DNA of 64,000 nt from Gremmenia infestans (taxonomy: Eukaryota; Ascomycota; Leotiomycetes; Helotiales; Hamatocanthoscyphaceae). The DNA lies in the NCBI GenBank assembly GCA_032629725.1, contig JAFEVB010000023.1, positions 620,001 through 684,000 on the forward strand, given 5' to 3'. Positions 1 to 9,610 of this stretch are shown here, piece by piece. Position 1 is the first letter of the stretch. Each line of letters begins with the position of its first letter. The notes beneath the pieces are model-generated. The model saw only the letters and a list, made by a program, of their open reading frames with translations, did no database searches and was not told the origin of the DNA. The translations under genes were made by a program, and so were the position numbers.

Positions 1-195
1 CATTTGGATCAAGAGGCGGACGTCCCTAATATCTAGCGTTACAACGAAAGTTCTGCCTTGGCCTTGAAGACCGTAATCAGGAATGACGTAGAATGGAAGC
101 TGCGAAATGATGAATCCTGAGAGTCTCTTTTCGCTAAAGTATTCGCTCCTCGGATACTTAAGCCCTCGCCGCAGAGTTCGTAAAACATCCTCCAT
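1..195 (-). CDS. 5' part of an unrecognised gene, cut by window edge
   Basis: An open frame runs on the minus strand from an ATG at 195 to the window edge (65 codons, no stop). The ATG sits in the context GCAGCCACCATGG, close to an ideal eukaryotic initiation context, and an in-frame stop lies 54 nt upstream (250-252). The peptide begins MEDVLRTLRRGLKYP and is rich in Arg, Leu and aromatic residues. I do not recognise the family, and there is no signal peptide or TM segment in the visible part. It may be the first exon of a longer gene to the left. A chance open frame of this length is quite possible, so confidence is low. Confidence 0.35.
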   Translation of the reverse strand, partial: MEDVLRTLRRGLKYPRSEYFSEKRLSGFIISQLPFYVIPDYGLQGQGRTFVVTLDIRDVRLLIQM

Positions 196-1446
196 GGTGG
201 CTGCAGATGCGAATGTTTGGGAAGAACGCCTGGGTTCAAATACTGTATATCATTTACGAAATATAACCGTCAAAGCATAAGCTGGTGTTGGTTGTGCGGC
301 CGACAAAAATGTAAGATCGTAAATTACTTTACCGATTTCCAAATCAAGAATGCATATCGTGCTCGATGTGGTAAGCTTATACGAAATTATACCCGGAACA
401 GGACACAACTTTTAGATATCGCAGAGCAATGATAATATAAAAAACCACAGAAATGAATAAGGAATAAGACTTCTTCGGAATATAGAAAAGAGGAAGGATA
501 TGCGATATGCGATATGCGCTTTCAAGAGTTTTGACACTTGCTTTGCCGATAACTTCAACCTCATCGCATACCAAGGACCCACAAAGTTGACGGATCTTGA
601 CATGGCAGAGTTGAGGCAATCGATGTATATTTTCCGACGGTATGCCCGGGATGAAGAAGCTCTTAAAGGCTGTCTGATCAACCAGCAGGATGTCGTATTG
701 AATCCTCCTCCGTGAGGCTGAGTGCAGATTAGGGCAGAAGCGACCGAATAGCACCCTACAGATAAAATCCTACACTAATAAATAGCCAGTCCCTTCCTAC
801 TGGCTATTAATAAAGTTTATTTGAGACTGGCGATTGAATCCTCCTTTCCTACCTACCTACTTAGAGAATTTCCAGCGAGGACTGCATATAGTATTCTCGT
901 GAAAGGAACTGCCGACAAGCTCCATTATTATTGTTCGACTTGGCGGTTTCGAGGTCAAGCAAGAGTTAAGAATAATTGACTTTTAAAGAAGCTGCAGCCG
1001 GATCCGCAGCGATTTCAAGGGGCCGTGGGTTTGATCTGACACTGGGGTTTAAGCTTTCTCACAAGGATCTCACCCTGACCCTGACGATCGAATATTGGAC
1101 GTTACTCCGTATATATTTCTAAATTGCGGAGACATTCCTATAAACGTACTGAAAGCGTTTCAGCTTGTATCTTTTCAGAGCGTAAGTTTGTTTTTCTTGC
1201 TGATGATGTTTCTTTTGAATCTCGTTGTTTATTTATAAGTCTGGCCCTGGAGCGCTATACTTTTTGGTGTCTTAAGTGCCGAAAAACCACTCATCTGCTT
1301 GGGATTGCCAAGATGCTCGCGGCCCCCACACCGAGTCTGGATTTTGAAAGCCGTGCCTCACTCAGCCCTGAGATAGCGCTATTTTTCCTTGTCTGTAATT
1401 TACTCGAGTACTGTGTGATGACTGATTCTGTACGACAGGAATTCGC
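196..1446. other. Intergenic, no supported gene
   Basis: Only short overlapping open frames on both strands, none with recognisable domains or coherent splice sites. It contains a perfect inverted repeat at 782-809 (listed separately). Confidence 0.5.
782..809. repeat. Perfect 10-bp inverted repeat, 8-nt loop
   Basis: AATAGCCAGT at 782-791 is repeated in reverse complement as ACTGGCTATT at 800-809, separated by CCCTTCCT. It could form a hairpin in DNA or RNA. No flanking gene explains it. Confidence 0.6.
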
Positions 1447-1728
1447 TCATTGGTTTGGGCGAGGGTTGAGAACCATGGTGCCGTGAACTTTAACTTCCTC
1501 AAGGGATGAAGGATCAGGACATAGGCACTCGTGCTTCGCCATGAGGGCTTCGGAAGTTGTGTCAGCGTTAGCATTTCTTGTTCCGCAGCGCAATTTAATG
1601 GTGGACTGACGTGCTCTTGGATACTTAGAGGCTGTTGCTGTCATTTTAGAAGGCCAAATACTTGAGGACGCCATTATCAAGCCCAGAATCAGTGGTAGCG
1701 GCGGAAGCTTCAAGACTCTAGACCACAT
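1447..1728 (-). CDS. Possible small secreted protein (93 aa)
   Basis: A 93-codon frame starts at an ATG (1728) with a hydrophobic stretch (LPLILGLIMASSS, about residues 11-23) that resembles a signal peptide. The remainder is polar, with three cysteines (about residues 48, 68 and 70) and no recognisable domain. No intron is needed. The size, leader and cysteines fit the loose class of small secreted fungal proteins, but the hydrophobic stretch is Pro-rich and an odd cysteine number is unusual for a stable effector fold. It may be a chance frame or one exon of a larger gene. Confidence 0.28.
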   Translation of the reverse strand: MWSRVLKLPPLPLILGLIMASSSIWPSKMTATASKYPRARQSTIKLRCGTRNANADTTSEALMAKHECLCPDPSSLEEVKVHGTMVLNPRPNQ

Positions 1729-2391
1729 TCCGACAAGATGTTCTAAATACAGCTATAAATTTAGGTAAAATACAGTACCAAAATAAGCGCACCCCAGGCA
1801 AAAGAGGAATTAACCCCAGCTTAGGTTCTCCGTAGCCCTCGTCTGTGCATGACGCTATCTAACTCTAGAATTACAGTAACCCTGCTGGATCGTCTCTCCG
1901 TACCACTAGGTAAGCTTTCCGCCAAGATCAACCATGCGATATTGAGCATGCGCATTTCATCAACAGCCAATCCTCACGCGAGGATATGATGCGGATTGGT
2001 CAAACGGGGATCCAGAAAAACAACGTTCCAGCCAAGGAGCATGCTGCAATAGGGGAACGTGTAAGGTTAGGGCTATCATCAGCCAGCCGCAGCCGTGAAT
2101 TAGTGACACCCGGTAAAGTACCTTTAAAGGTTGAATGGTCCCCCCCCGCTCTCCTCTCTTTGTATCCCGCTCAACTGAAAACAAATATCTCTCATCATTG
2201 TTCCGCTTGCGTTGTTTTTGCTTTGAGTTTTTCAAAAACAAAGAAACATCTTCAAGACAAGACAAGAATTCCCACTATCTTTAAAGAGCCTTGGACGCAA
2301 GGGATTGTACTTTCTATAACTACGTATCACCTCGACCAAGTGGAACCTTCGAACCTCACCTCGAACGACAATCCTTTGAATACTAGTCATC
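1729..2391. other. Intergenic; upstream region of the 2392 gene
   Basis: No supported gene. An open frame over 1986-2489 runs into the start of the next gene in a different frame and has no family features; it is probably promoter and 5' leader. Confidence 0.5.
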
Positions 2392-3270
2392 ATGAAGTTC
2401 ACATCACCACTCTCGCTGCTTCTCTTCCTCCAACTCACAAGCACCGCCGTTTCTCTTCCATTGATCTACGCCCACGGCGTTTCCAATAACGGACACACAC
2501 CATCCACCAGGATACTCCCCGATCCCCATTTTCCACCCCACCAACTAGATTCCTCCGCCTCGCAAGAGGAAGAATCAATTGACAACACGCCCTACACGCC
2601 CACCTCTCACATTCCTATCTCTGAGGCTCTACTGGCAGATAAACCACTCTCTTCATCCTACCTGAAGAAACTGGCAAACCAGAAACCCCCTCTAGACACA
2701 ACGCTAGACGCACTACCATCGAAACCGACCAGCGCGCTCCCAATCCTCCGAAAAGAAGATTCAGAACGGTATTGGGGTTCTCGGCACGACACCAGCGAAG
2801 AGGATGTCAAAGCCACAACACCCTGTCAGAAAGAGCCAGGATCAGACCCCGAGTCTCTCTACAGCGTGTACTTCATCCGCTCGAAAGCCGCCAGCACCAG
2901 CTACGTGGTACGGGAATACAGCGATGTGATAGTGATAGGCATTGTGCTATTCTTCCTCGTCATGGTGCTGTTTCTCGAGGGCTTGGAGAGGATCGGTGAT
3001 TTGTACGTCTTCCACATTTACTGCGCATCTGGACTTAAGAAATTACAGAGACTAATTGGGGATTTCAGGCGCTCGATCTTCACGGGTACACGCAGACGCA
3101 GACACGGCGAGATATTCCTCCAAGACGACGAGGCAGTCGCATGGGTTGTAAAGACGCCATTTAAGCTACAGCCTGCGCCGCCGTCAAAGTACAAGATTCA
3201 GGTTGAGAGCGAGAAGGGCTTTGAGAGTGAGGCATTTCATTATGACAGTGATGCTGCTGAGAGGGTGTAA
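2392..3270 (+). CDS. Single-pass membrane protein with signal peptide, unknown function
   Basis: ATG at 2392 opens a protein with a clear signal peptide (residues 1-21, MKFTSPLSLLLFLQL...). A Pro/Ser/acidic lumenal or extracellular region of about 155 residues follows, then one strong TM helix (about 178-197) and a basic then acidic cytoplasmic tail. This is type I topology. A fungal intron signature lies inside the frame: GTACGT at 3003, CTAAT near 3053, TTTCAG ending at 3068. The 66-nt segment is a multiple of three without a stop, so the product is 292 aa unspliced or 270 aa spliced; splicing joins the TM region directly to the RRRRH basic stretch and I consider it more likely. No domain is recognised. 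Confidence 0.72.
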   Translation: MKFTSPLSLLLFLQLTSTAVSLPLIYAHGVSNNGHTPSTRILPDPHFPPHQLDSSASQEEESIDNTPYTPTSHIPISEALLADKPLSSSYLKKLANQKPPLDTTLDALPSKPTSALPILRKEDSERYWGSRHDTSEEDVKATTPCQKEPGSDPESLYSVYFIRSKAASTSYVVREYSDVIVIGIVLFFLVMVLFLEGLERIGDLYVFHIYCASGLKKLQRLIGDFRRSIFTGTRRRRHGEIFLQDDEAVAWVVKTPFKLQPAPPSKYKIQVESEKGFESEAFHYDSDAAERV

Positions 3271-3428
3271 GCGAGAGAACTCGACTTTCTTTTGGGCTGA
3301 ATCAAGGAGTTAGGGTAATGGAATTGGGTAACAGCGGCATTGGGCAGGCGTAGACATGGTTTTGACCGGTTGGCAGTACGTGCGTGTATACCCTATTTTA
3401 TCAGAATGAAGTGCGATGAGGTGCTCCA

Positions 3429-3475
3429 AAAATCAAATCAAATCAAATCAAATCAAATCAAATCAAATCAAATCA
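3429..3475. repeat. AAATC pentanucleotide microsatellite
   Basis: About nine uninterrupted copies of AAATC, 150 bp after the stop of the 2392-3270 gene and probably in its 3' region. Confidence 0.9.
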
Positions 3476-3912
3476 ACTCGCTCTCTTTGTTATCACATGC
3501 CGTCTTTCGCTTCATGCTTCATCCATCCCGTTTTGCACCTTTATCAATCATCAATGAATCGTAATCCCTCCTCTTTCCCATAAAGAAAGTGGGATATGCA
3601 ATGGCAAACGTCAATCTTGTCCTGCCTGGTAGCCGCTAGGCTTTTGTGGCTGGCTGCACCCCTTGAAGATGCGGAGCGAGCGTACGCGCGGGACGGCTCA
3701 GAGCTAAAGCTGAGAGCTTTATTTGATAAAGCGGAGAATTTGGGCGGAGATGTCCTCCGACCGCGCGCGGCGCAAATTGGAGACGTGACGTGACGGCCAC
3801 GTCCGAATTGGGAAATGGGACATCTATTTCTTATTTTGCGATTCGGTGATACTGTACGGAGGAGTTTATACTGTATATATGGCGATCCTTGATCGGCATA
3901 CATGCTATGCGC

Positions 3913-3940
3913 AAGGGAAGGGAAGGGAAGGGAAGGGAAG
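3913..3940 (+). repeat. AAGGG pentanucleotide tract
   Basis: Five consecutive AAGGG units on the plus strand. Runs of GGG spaced by two bases match the sequence pattern of a G-quadruplex. Confidence 0.85.
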
Positions 3941-3991
3941 TACCTTGTAATACATCTGCAGCTGTGAAGTTTTCGAGCGCGGCGCGGCATT

Positions 3992-4012
3992 GGTACTGTA
4001 CTGTACAGTACC
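3992..4012. repeat. Perfect inverted repeat, 9-bp arms
   Basis: GGTACTGTA (3992-4000) and TACAGTACC (4004-4012) are exact reverse complements separated by CTG. Function unknown. Confidence 0.7.
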
Positions 4013-4417
4013 TCGGTTTGAGGGACTAGGGGTGGAAGCAAAGAAAGGGAATGGTAAAGTTCTGGTGGTTGATATAAGTGATTTGAAATAGTCAAGTGAC
4101 CCTTTCCAGTAAGCGCGATGAACAAACGTTTCGTCCACTCAACCTTGAGTACAAATACCAGTTTGCGTCATACTGTAATCATCTCGCAGTCATGATCGAA
4201 TAAATGGTGATTCGAGATCGAAGTTGGCGGAGCAGACACATGTAAGTAATTTTCTCATCCGCATTTATAGAGGTTTGGATGCAGGGAAGAATACGCTCAA
4301 GACTTATTTTTCATAAGTTGGTCTGAGAGCTTCTGGGTTTGGCTAATAGTACAACTCTGTTAGTTCCTATCAATCAAATAACAAAGGCTCTTATGACCTT
4401 GTTGTGCTAATCGATAT

Positions 4418-4648
4418 ATGTGGGCCGAGAGGAGCAAGACCAAGGCGATATCAGCATGGAAGAAAGAGAACTAATCCAAGCCGTCAAAGAAGGGCAAGGA
4501 GGAAGTTCCCGCCGAATTGCAGATGGAATATCAGCACCTTTGCGAGTCCATCACCAGAGCATTCTTTGATTCTCATCGTAAGTCCTTTGATCGTGTAAAC
4601 GTTTTGACAGCAGAAAGTCACTTGACAACATCGGTCAAAGGAGCTTAG
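4418..4648 (+). pseudogene. Stop-interrupted coding remnant or unresolved small gene
   Basis: One reading frame gives MWAERSKTKAISAWKKEN from an ATG at 4418, a TAA at 4472-4474, and continues in the same frame with a charged, protein-like stretch (KGKEEVPAELQMEYQHLCES) to a TAG at 4646. The sequence CTAATCC then AAAG near 4470-4490 could instead be an intron branch and acceptor, and a GTAAGT donor lies at about 4578. So this is either a spliced exon of a small gene whose start I cannot place or a decayed copy with a CAA-to-TAA-like change. Family unknown. Confidence 0.25.
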
Positions 4649-5125
4649 AATTATAGCACACTTTTATATGGAGAGACACATGGATGGTCGATATCAAGTT
4701 CAGACGCTCTGCTTCTTCTTTCTCCCTCCTGGCTTTTTTCCTTGTCGATGAATTTGTACATCTGAACAATCTTTCCACCTTAATTCTTCTATTTCGTCCC
4801 CCGTCGTCTGGCCTTTACTTTGCGTGCGGGTACTGGGATGTGTCCTGCATATATATTCATTAAGTCTGTAGATGGAAGAGGGGGTAATCTGGGATAAAGG
4901 ATATAAGTGAATCTTAACTTACACGAGGAAACTATACTGAATCGCATACTACGAATATCTAAGTAGAAGGAGAGAGAGCAAGTAGCCACGGATAGGCGTG
5001 TTTTATTGGGAAGAGATAATGGTCCGGTCAACTTGACCACCATCTTGACGAGAGAGACAATACACATTGCTCTTTTTAAAGGGAACTTATATAAAATATC
5101 TTTCATTTTCAGGGAAAGATCTGAC
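4649..5125. other. Intergenic
   Basis: No supported gene. It is downstream of the pirin stop, so its right part is probably that gene's 3' untranslated region. Confidence 0.5.
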
Positions 5126-6242
5126 CTAATCACTATCTAAAACCACCACCTCGGCCTCAGCCTCGCCGATACTCTCAATGCTTAACACATCTCCTGCATT
5201 AACACCCGAAACAAAAGCCCCATCACCCTCGCTCAGCACCGCGTCTTCCCTTCCATCCAATCTAATTTTCGAACTCCCATTTTTCGTCATAGGCAGATGA
5301 ACATAAACATTCCTGTTCTGCGTCTTCCTGACCGCATCCGCACCAACAATCCACTTGAACCGCTTATCGACGCCAATAATACCCGCCGCCATAACCATGT
5401 CAGCATGTATAGGTATCGTGTCTGCTAGCGTAGCTTCAGCGGCCTTCTCGTCCGCGGCTGACGCGCCAGGCCCAGCTTTCAAAGGCGAGAGGATGGGGAG
5501 AAATCCAGAGCGTTTGGCGTCTTCGGGGAACGTTCGTGTATGGTAGCGCGGGGTGAGACCTCTGCTCCAAGGAAGAGCCCATATTTGGAGGAAATGGACT
5601 TCTTTGTCGGCTTCGTTTTGTTCGGAGTGTGCGATTCCTGGGGGAATAGTGTTAGTATTTGCTTATCAAACCCAGAGACAAAGGATCGATAGACTGACCA
5701 GTTCCACCAGTTGTAAATTGTACATCTCCCCTCTTCATACGGAAAAAATCGTCGCCTTCTTGTCCCTCTAATCCCTTCTTGATCATGCTGTCGCGGTGCG
5801 TTAATTCGCCGTTCAGGATGTAGGAGAAGATCTCGGCATCGCGGTGAGGATGTGTTGGGAAGCCATTGTGGGCATCTACGCGGTCTTCATTCAGGACTCG
5901 CAAACTGCCAAAGTTCTGGAATTTAGGGTCATAGTAGTTGGCGAAGCTGAATGTATGGTAGGTGTTCAGCCATCCGTGATCAGCGTGACCCCTGTCGCCA
6001 GAGCGACGAGGAACGATCTTTGCATGTGCGAGTGCTTTGGACATGGTGGTTTTGATGGTGTTGACAGTGCTCATGGATTGAGCTGAAGATGTCTCTGTTG
6101 ATTGACTTATGGTTGTGACTGCTGGGGTCGTAGCTGTTGTTTTGAAGTCTGTGAAGCTCCTAAATAGCTGCTGTAGTGGGGTAGTGAAATAGAGTGAAAT
6201 TGATGCTACGAAAATGGACGACAGGAGAATGACGAGCTTCAT
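5126..6242 (-). CDS. Pirin-family cupin protein with hydrophobic N-terminal leader
   Basis: Exons 6242-5699 and 5637-5126 (intron 5698-5638, GTCAGT...CCCAG) give 351 aa. The pirin core begins at about residue 85 (RGHADHGWLNTYHTFSF) and keeps the metal ligands HxH (H131, H133) and HxE (H185, E187); the second pair is formed across the intron. Pirins are iron-binding cupins known as nuclear cofactors in animals and as quercetin dioxygenases in bacteria. The C-terminal half keeps the family pattern (FLQIWALPW...RYHTRTFPE). Unusually, the ATG at 6242 adds about 57 residues with a hydrophobic leader (MKLVILLSSIFVASISLYF), resembling a signal anchor or organelle leader. Starts at M57 or M67 would give a conventional cytosolic/nuclear pirin. 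Confidence 0.9.
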
Positions 6243-7476
6243 ATATAGACTTTTGGGAAAGGTGCTAGAAGACAGGAGAGGATTGGAGAAGGAGAATAAT
6301 TACATGAGAATTATAAAGGATTACCGGTTGCTTTGAATGAGCTTTGTTCACAATGTTGAAGCACTCAAAAGCTTGCTGAGAGTGTTCTTGGTGATGGTTA
6401 ATCAGCAAATTACTCAGCTTTTAGTCCGGTCCAAGCATGGTCTAGACACAAAGCTAGGCCGCTTTGGGGAAATGTAGACCACGTGTTCCGGAGCCTCGAC
6501 CTCGACTCCTTCTCCTTCTCCTTCTCCATCTCCATCTCCATCTGCTCCTTCTTCCACCAAACCAAAACACATCCTCAAAACCACATTGCTTCATCTCTAT
6601 TGTACTCTCTGCTGTCAATCTTGGTAGTCGTAAAGCAAGAAACCGTTCCTACTCCGTACTATACCCATTGTTGCAAGTTGCAAGACCAGCCAAGCTGCCA
6701 AGTTGTCAACTTCCCCGGTGCAAGCAAGTTCGAAAAGTACAAATGTCTCTCGATATTGAACAGTAGTCTCTTACCTGTTGTATCAGAAGAGTCTCGAAAC
6801 TAAACAATCGAACATTTCTTGTACGAAATCTCGAAATGTGCGGTTTGCAGGTAGTCCGTACTTGAAATGCGACGCGCAGCCACTCTATCGTTTGAAGCAC
6901 ATCTCGTCCATCTTACTCTTTATGCATACCGGTCTTCTTTGTGATTACACCGAAGTCAGCCCTCCTTTTCAACCTCAATCATGCATGCGTCTGCTTCTGT
7001 AATAGGATCAAGTAAATTACATGAGAGGCTGATTAGTATGAGCTCATCACCTCTTGTTTATTAATATCTCAATGCAATTGAACTTCGTCTGAATTATAAG
7101 CTTATATAATCCTTGGCAGTCTCCTGCATATACGAGCTATCACCTTCGCCTCTATCATAAGCTGTCAGCTCACTATCAAGACTTGCATGAAATTATTCTT
7201 TGCCCGGTGCTCCTGTAGGGGGAAATATATTGCGGATGTCACCGAGAGGTGCTGGAACTCGAGCCGAATCCATGGGGTCAACTTTGAAATGAGGCATTGC
7301 AAAGCTGGGGCTGAGAGTGGCGGCCGCCGCTAGTATTTGCCCCCACCGAAATACATAACAAACTACCATTAAATATATAACCCCCTCGCAGAGGCTTCTT
7401 CTGCACTTCTTACGTTTCTATGTCCTTCAGTTTACTCTTCACATTTCATGCTACATTCAGTTACCTCATCGCGATC
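6243..7476. other. Divergent intergenic region with pyrimidine-rich tract
   Basis: Lies between two divergent genes (pirin and the 7477 gene). At 6505-6558 there is a CTCCTT/CATCTC-type pyrimidine tract; open frames over it are low-complexity (Ser/Phe/Leu) and not convincing genes. Confidence 0.5.
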
Positions 7477-9351
7477 ATGTCCTCGAACGCAAACCGCCCG
7501 GCTCCTAAACCTCCAGTCAAAGCACCAGTAAGGCGCAATCCACCACCACCGCCACCTTTGTCAGCATCAGGAAGTAAAGTAAAGGTAAAAGCAAAGCCTA
7601 CAGCTGAACCTGAATCCGAATCCGAGGAAGAAGCAGCCCCTGCTCCAGCAAAGAAATTAACAAAAAAGTGGGCAACGAAAGCATCAGGCAGCACTCTCAA
7701 GCCAAAGAAGACTACACCGAAGATTCGGGGGTCTGAGGAAAAAACAGCCTCCGCTGCAACAAACATACCAAAAAGAAAGGCACCCCTGAAGAAGAAAGCC
7801 CCATTGCCAGGTTCTGAAGATGAGCTTTCCCCTTCTGACAAACCGAGAATACCAGCGAGAAAGGTACCTATTAAACATAAAGCCCCGCTAGTCCCAGAAC
7901 GCGACCCGGGACGCGGAAAAGAGAAAGCAAATGAAATCCCTAAAGTGGGATACAATAAACAAGGTCTGTTCGGTCTTTCTCTCAACCACGAACAACGTCT
8001 AATGTCAGTAACAGAACCGAGATTTGGCGTGGAGCTAGAAACAACATCATTGCAGTTTGAGATTGCGTTGGAAAGCACACCTAATGCACGCCCTGCAGAT
8101 GTTATAGAGAACAATCCCTTTACATCAAATGAAGAGAAAGCAATTAAGGGTTCTAATTGGTTATTTTTTGACGCAAACTTCAAACCGAAACCATCTCTGG
8201 AACTCGCAAAACCGAATTTGGGCGCAACAGCGGAGACGCTAGGTATAAATATGAGATTACTTACCATGGAAGTCATCTTTGGCGGCAAGGCTGGGGAGCC
8301 ATGGAAAGCTGAGGGACCGCAGGCTGAGCAAGTCGGCGAGGATGTGGTGCAGTATTTTGCTGAGTGGGAGAAGGTCAATGGAGAGATTGTTTATGGCAAG
8401 CCTGAGTGCGTGACAGATAAGCTAGACATATTCTGGAAAATCACAAAGGCAACGAGAAGCGGTGCGCCATCTCTGAGCCCACATTTCACGACCGCTCTAC
8501 CACTCTCAGGCATCGCATCAATATTGGATCTCGTTGAACTTGCGAAGAAGGAAAACGAATCGTTGACGAAAAGTGCACTCGTTCCAAGTACGGAGCAAGC
8601 GAAGAAGCTAAGCCTGGTGACGCAAGAGCAGATCGAGGAAGCGTGGCCGACTATGAAGGAAGAGAAGACCTGGAAGACGCCGCAGTTGCAGCTATATGGC
8701 CAGGAGACTACGAGGGGGTTCTTAATCATGGTTATGTCATATGTCAATCGGCTCAAAAGTGCGCCTCACAGCGGCGACATCAATTTGAAGACTATGACTT
8801 CGATTATGCCTAGAACGGACTTTGCTGCTATGTTGCATATCGCGTTGGACACTATGAGCGCGACTGGTGCAAAGGGGTTCAGGGCAAAACTGAAGGATAT
8901 TGTGTTTCTGCTGGCGGGCAAGGTTGCGCTCGATACGTTGAACTTTCGATGGGTGGACGAGAAGTTTAAGAATACGGACCCTAAGCACCAGCAGCCACTG
9001 AGATCGGATACTTGGATTGACGGACTGGTCAAAGACACTGCGCCGATTGATCTGATTCGGGTCAATGATATCAAGTTCCGAGAAGCGCAGGTTGGGGCGT
9101 TGGAGAATATCGTTTCGTCGGTCATCGGGGATGACCCGGAGACTGCGGAGCACTTCTGTCCGGTCTTTGAATTTAGGGATATGGGGGAGGTTAGTATGGC
9201 TAATTTGCCGAAAGCGCTTGAGGCATTGGAGGAGGATGTCAGGATGTACCATGATGAGGTTAAAGGTCTTTTGGCGGGGCATGATGATACGGAGGAAGAG
9301 GAGGAACCTGCAGAAGAGGATGAGGAGGAAGCTGTAAGCGAGAACGAGTAA
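7477..9351 (+). CDS. Intronless protein: basic low-complexity N-terminus, globular core, acidic tail
   Basis: One uninterrupted frame of 624 aa from ATG 7477 (MSSNANRPAPKPP). An in-frame ATG at 7420 would add 19 residues with a hydrophobic stretch; I prefer 7477, but the longer form could be a secreted variant. Residues 1-165 are Pro/Lys/Ala-rich and highly basic, with repeated KKAP/RKAPL-like motifs. A globular region follows (about 175-600) containing RFGVELETTSLQFEIAL, LLTMEVIFGG, SPHFTTALPLSGI and a conserved-looking SIMPRTDFAAML. The tail is almost pure Glu/Asp. I do not recognise a named family with certainty. The 'GVELE ... E-V-I-F-G-G ... H-x-T' order is reminiscent of amidoligase/glutamine-synthetase-like folds, which is an inference only. 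The lack of introns in a gene this long is unusual beside its neighbours. Confidence 0.8.
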   Translation: MSSNANRPAPKPPVKAPVRRNPPPPPPLSASGSKVKVKAKPTAEPESESEEEAAPAPAKKLTKKWATKASGSTLKPKKTTPKIRGSEEKTASAATNIPKRKAPLKKKAPLPGSEDELSPSDKPRIPARKVPIKHKAPLVPERDPGRGKEKANEIPKVGYNKQGLFGLSLNHEQRLMSVTEPRFGVELETTSLQFEIALESTPNARPADVIENNPFTSNEEKAIKGSNWLFFDANFKPKPSLELAKPNLGATAETLGINMRLLTMEVIFGGKAGEPWKAEGPQAEQVGEDVVQYFAEWEKVNGEIVYGKPECVTDKLDIFWKITKATRSGAPSLSPHFTTALPLSGIASILDLVELAKKENESLTKSALVPSTEQAKKLSLVTQEQIEEAWPTMKEEKTWKTPQLQLYGQETTRGFLIMVMSYVNRLKSAPHSGDINLKTMTSIMPRTDFAAMLHIALDTMSATGAKGFRAKLKDIVFLLAGKVALDTLNFRWVDEKFKNTDPKHQQPLRSDTWIDGLVKDTAPIDLIRVNDIKFREAQVGALENIVSSVIGDDPETAEHFCPVFEFRDMGEVSMANLPKALEALEEDVRMYHDEVKGLLAGHDDTEEEEEPAEEDEEEAVSENE

Positions 9352-9610
9352 GGATAGTCGGTAATACAGAGCCTAGAGTTGATATTCTTTCGAGGACTTA
9401 CGCAAATTTTTCTTTAGTTTAGATATTATTGGTATATATACGAAAATCTGTTCTTTCAAGTAACTCACTAACCATTAATGCGTGATATAACTACCATACG
9501 TGACATCCAAACAAGAAATAACGCTTTATCACCGTCCGATCAACATGCCAAATAAAAACAAGCTCTTCTATACCAAATACCGCACCTCTCGAGCTTAGTC
9601 CAAAGCTCCT

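Larger units (their letters stand above)
3271..4417. other. Intergenic, rich in simple repeats
   Basis: Holds an AAATC microsatellite, an AAGGG tract and a GTAC-type palindrome (listed separately). A 193-codon minus-strand frame at 3544-4125 crosses the AAGGG tract and is repetitive and basic with no domain; I do not call it a gene. Confidence 0.5.

Noticed and set aside
1986..2489. 167-codon plus-strand frame
   Set aside because: Overlaps the start of the signal-peptide gene in another frame and lacks any protein-family feature.
3544..4125. 193-codon minus-strand open frame
   Set aside because: Basic, Ser/Arg-rich, crosses the AAGGG tract and has no domain or conserved-looking motif.
6464..6803. 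Two overlapping plus-strand frames over a pyrimidine tract
   Set aside because: Composition is dictated by CTCCTT/CATCTC repeats; both are poly-Leu/Ser/Phe.
7461..8378. 305-codon frame antisense to the 7477 gene
   Set aside because: Shadow of the Pro/Lys-rich coding sequence (Gly/Phe/Val runs), fully inside a well-supported gene.
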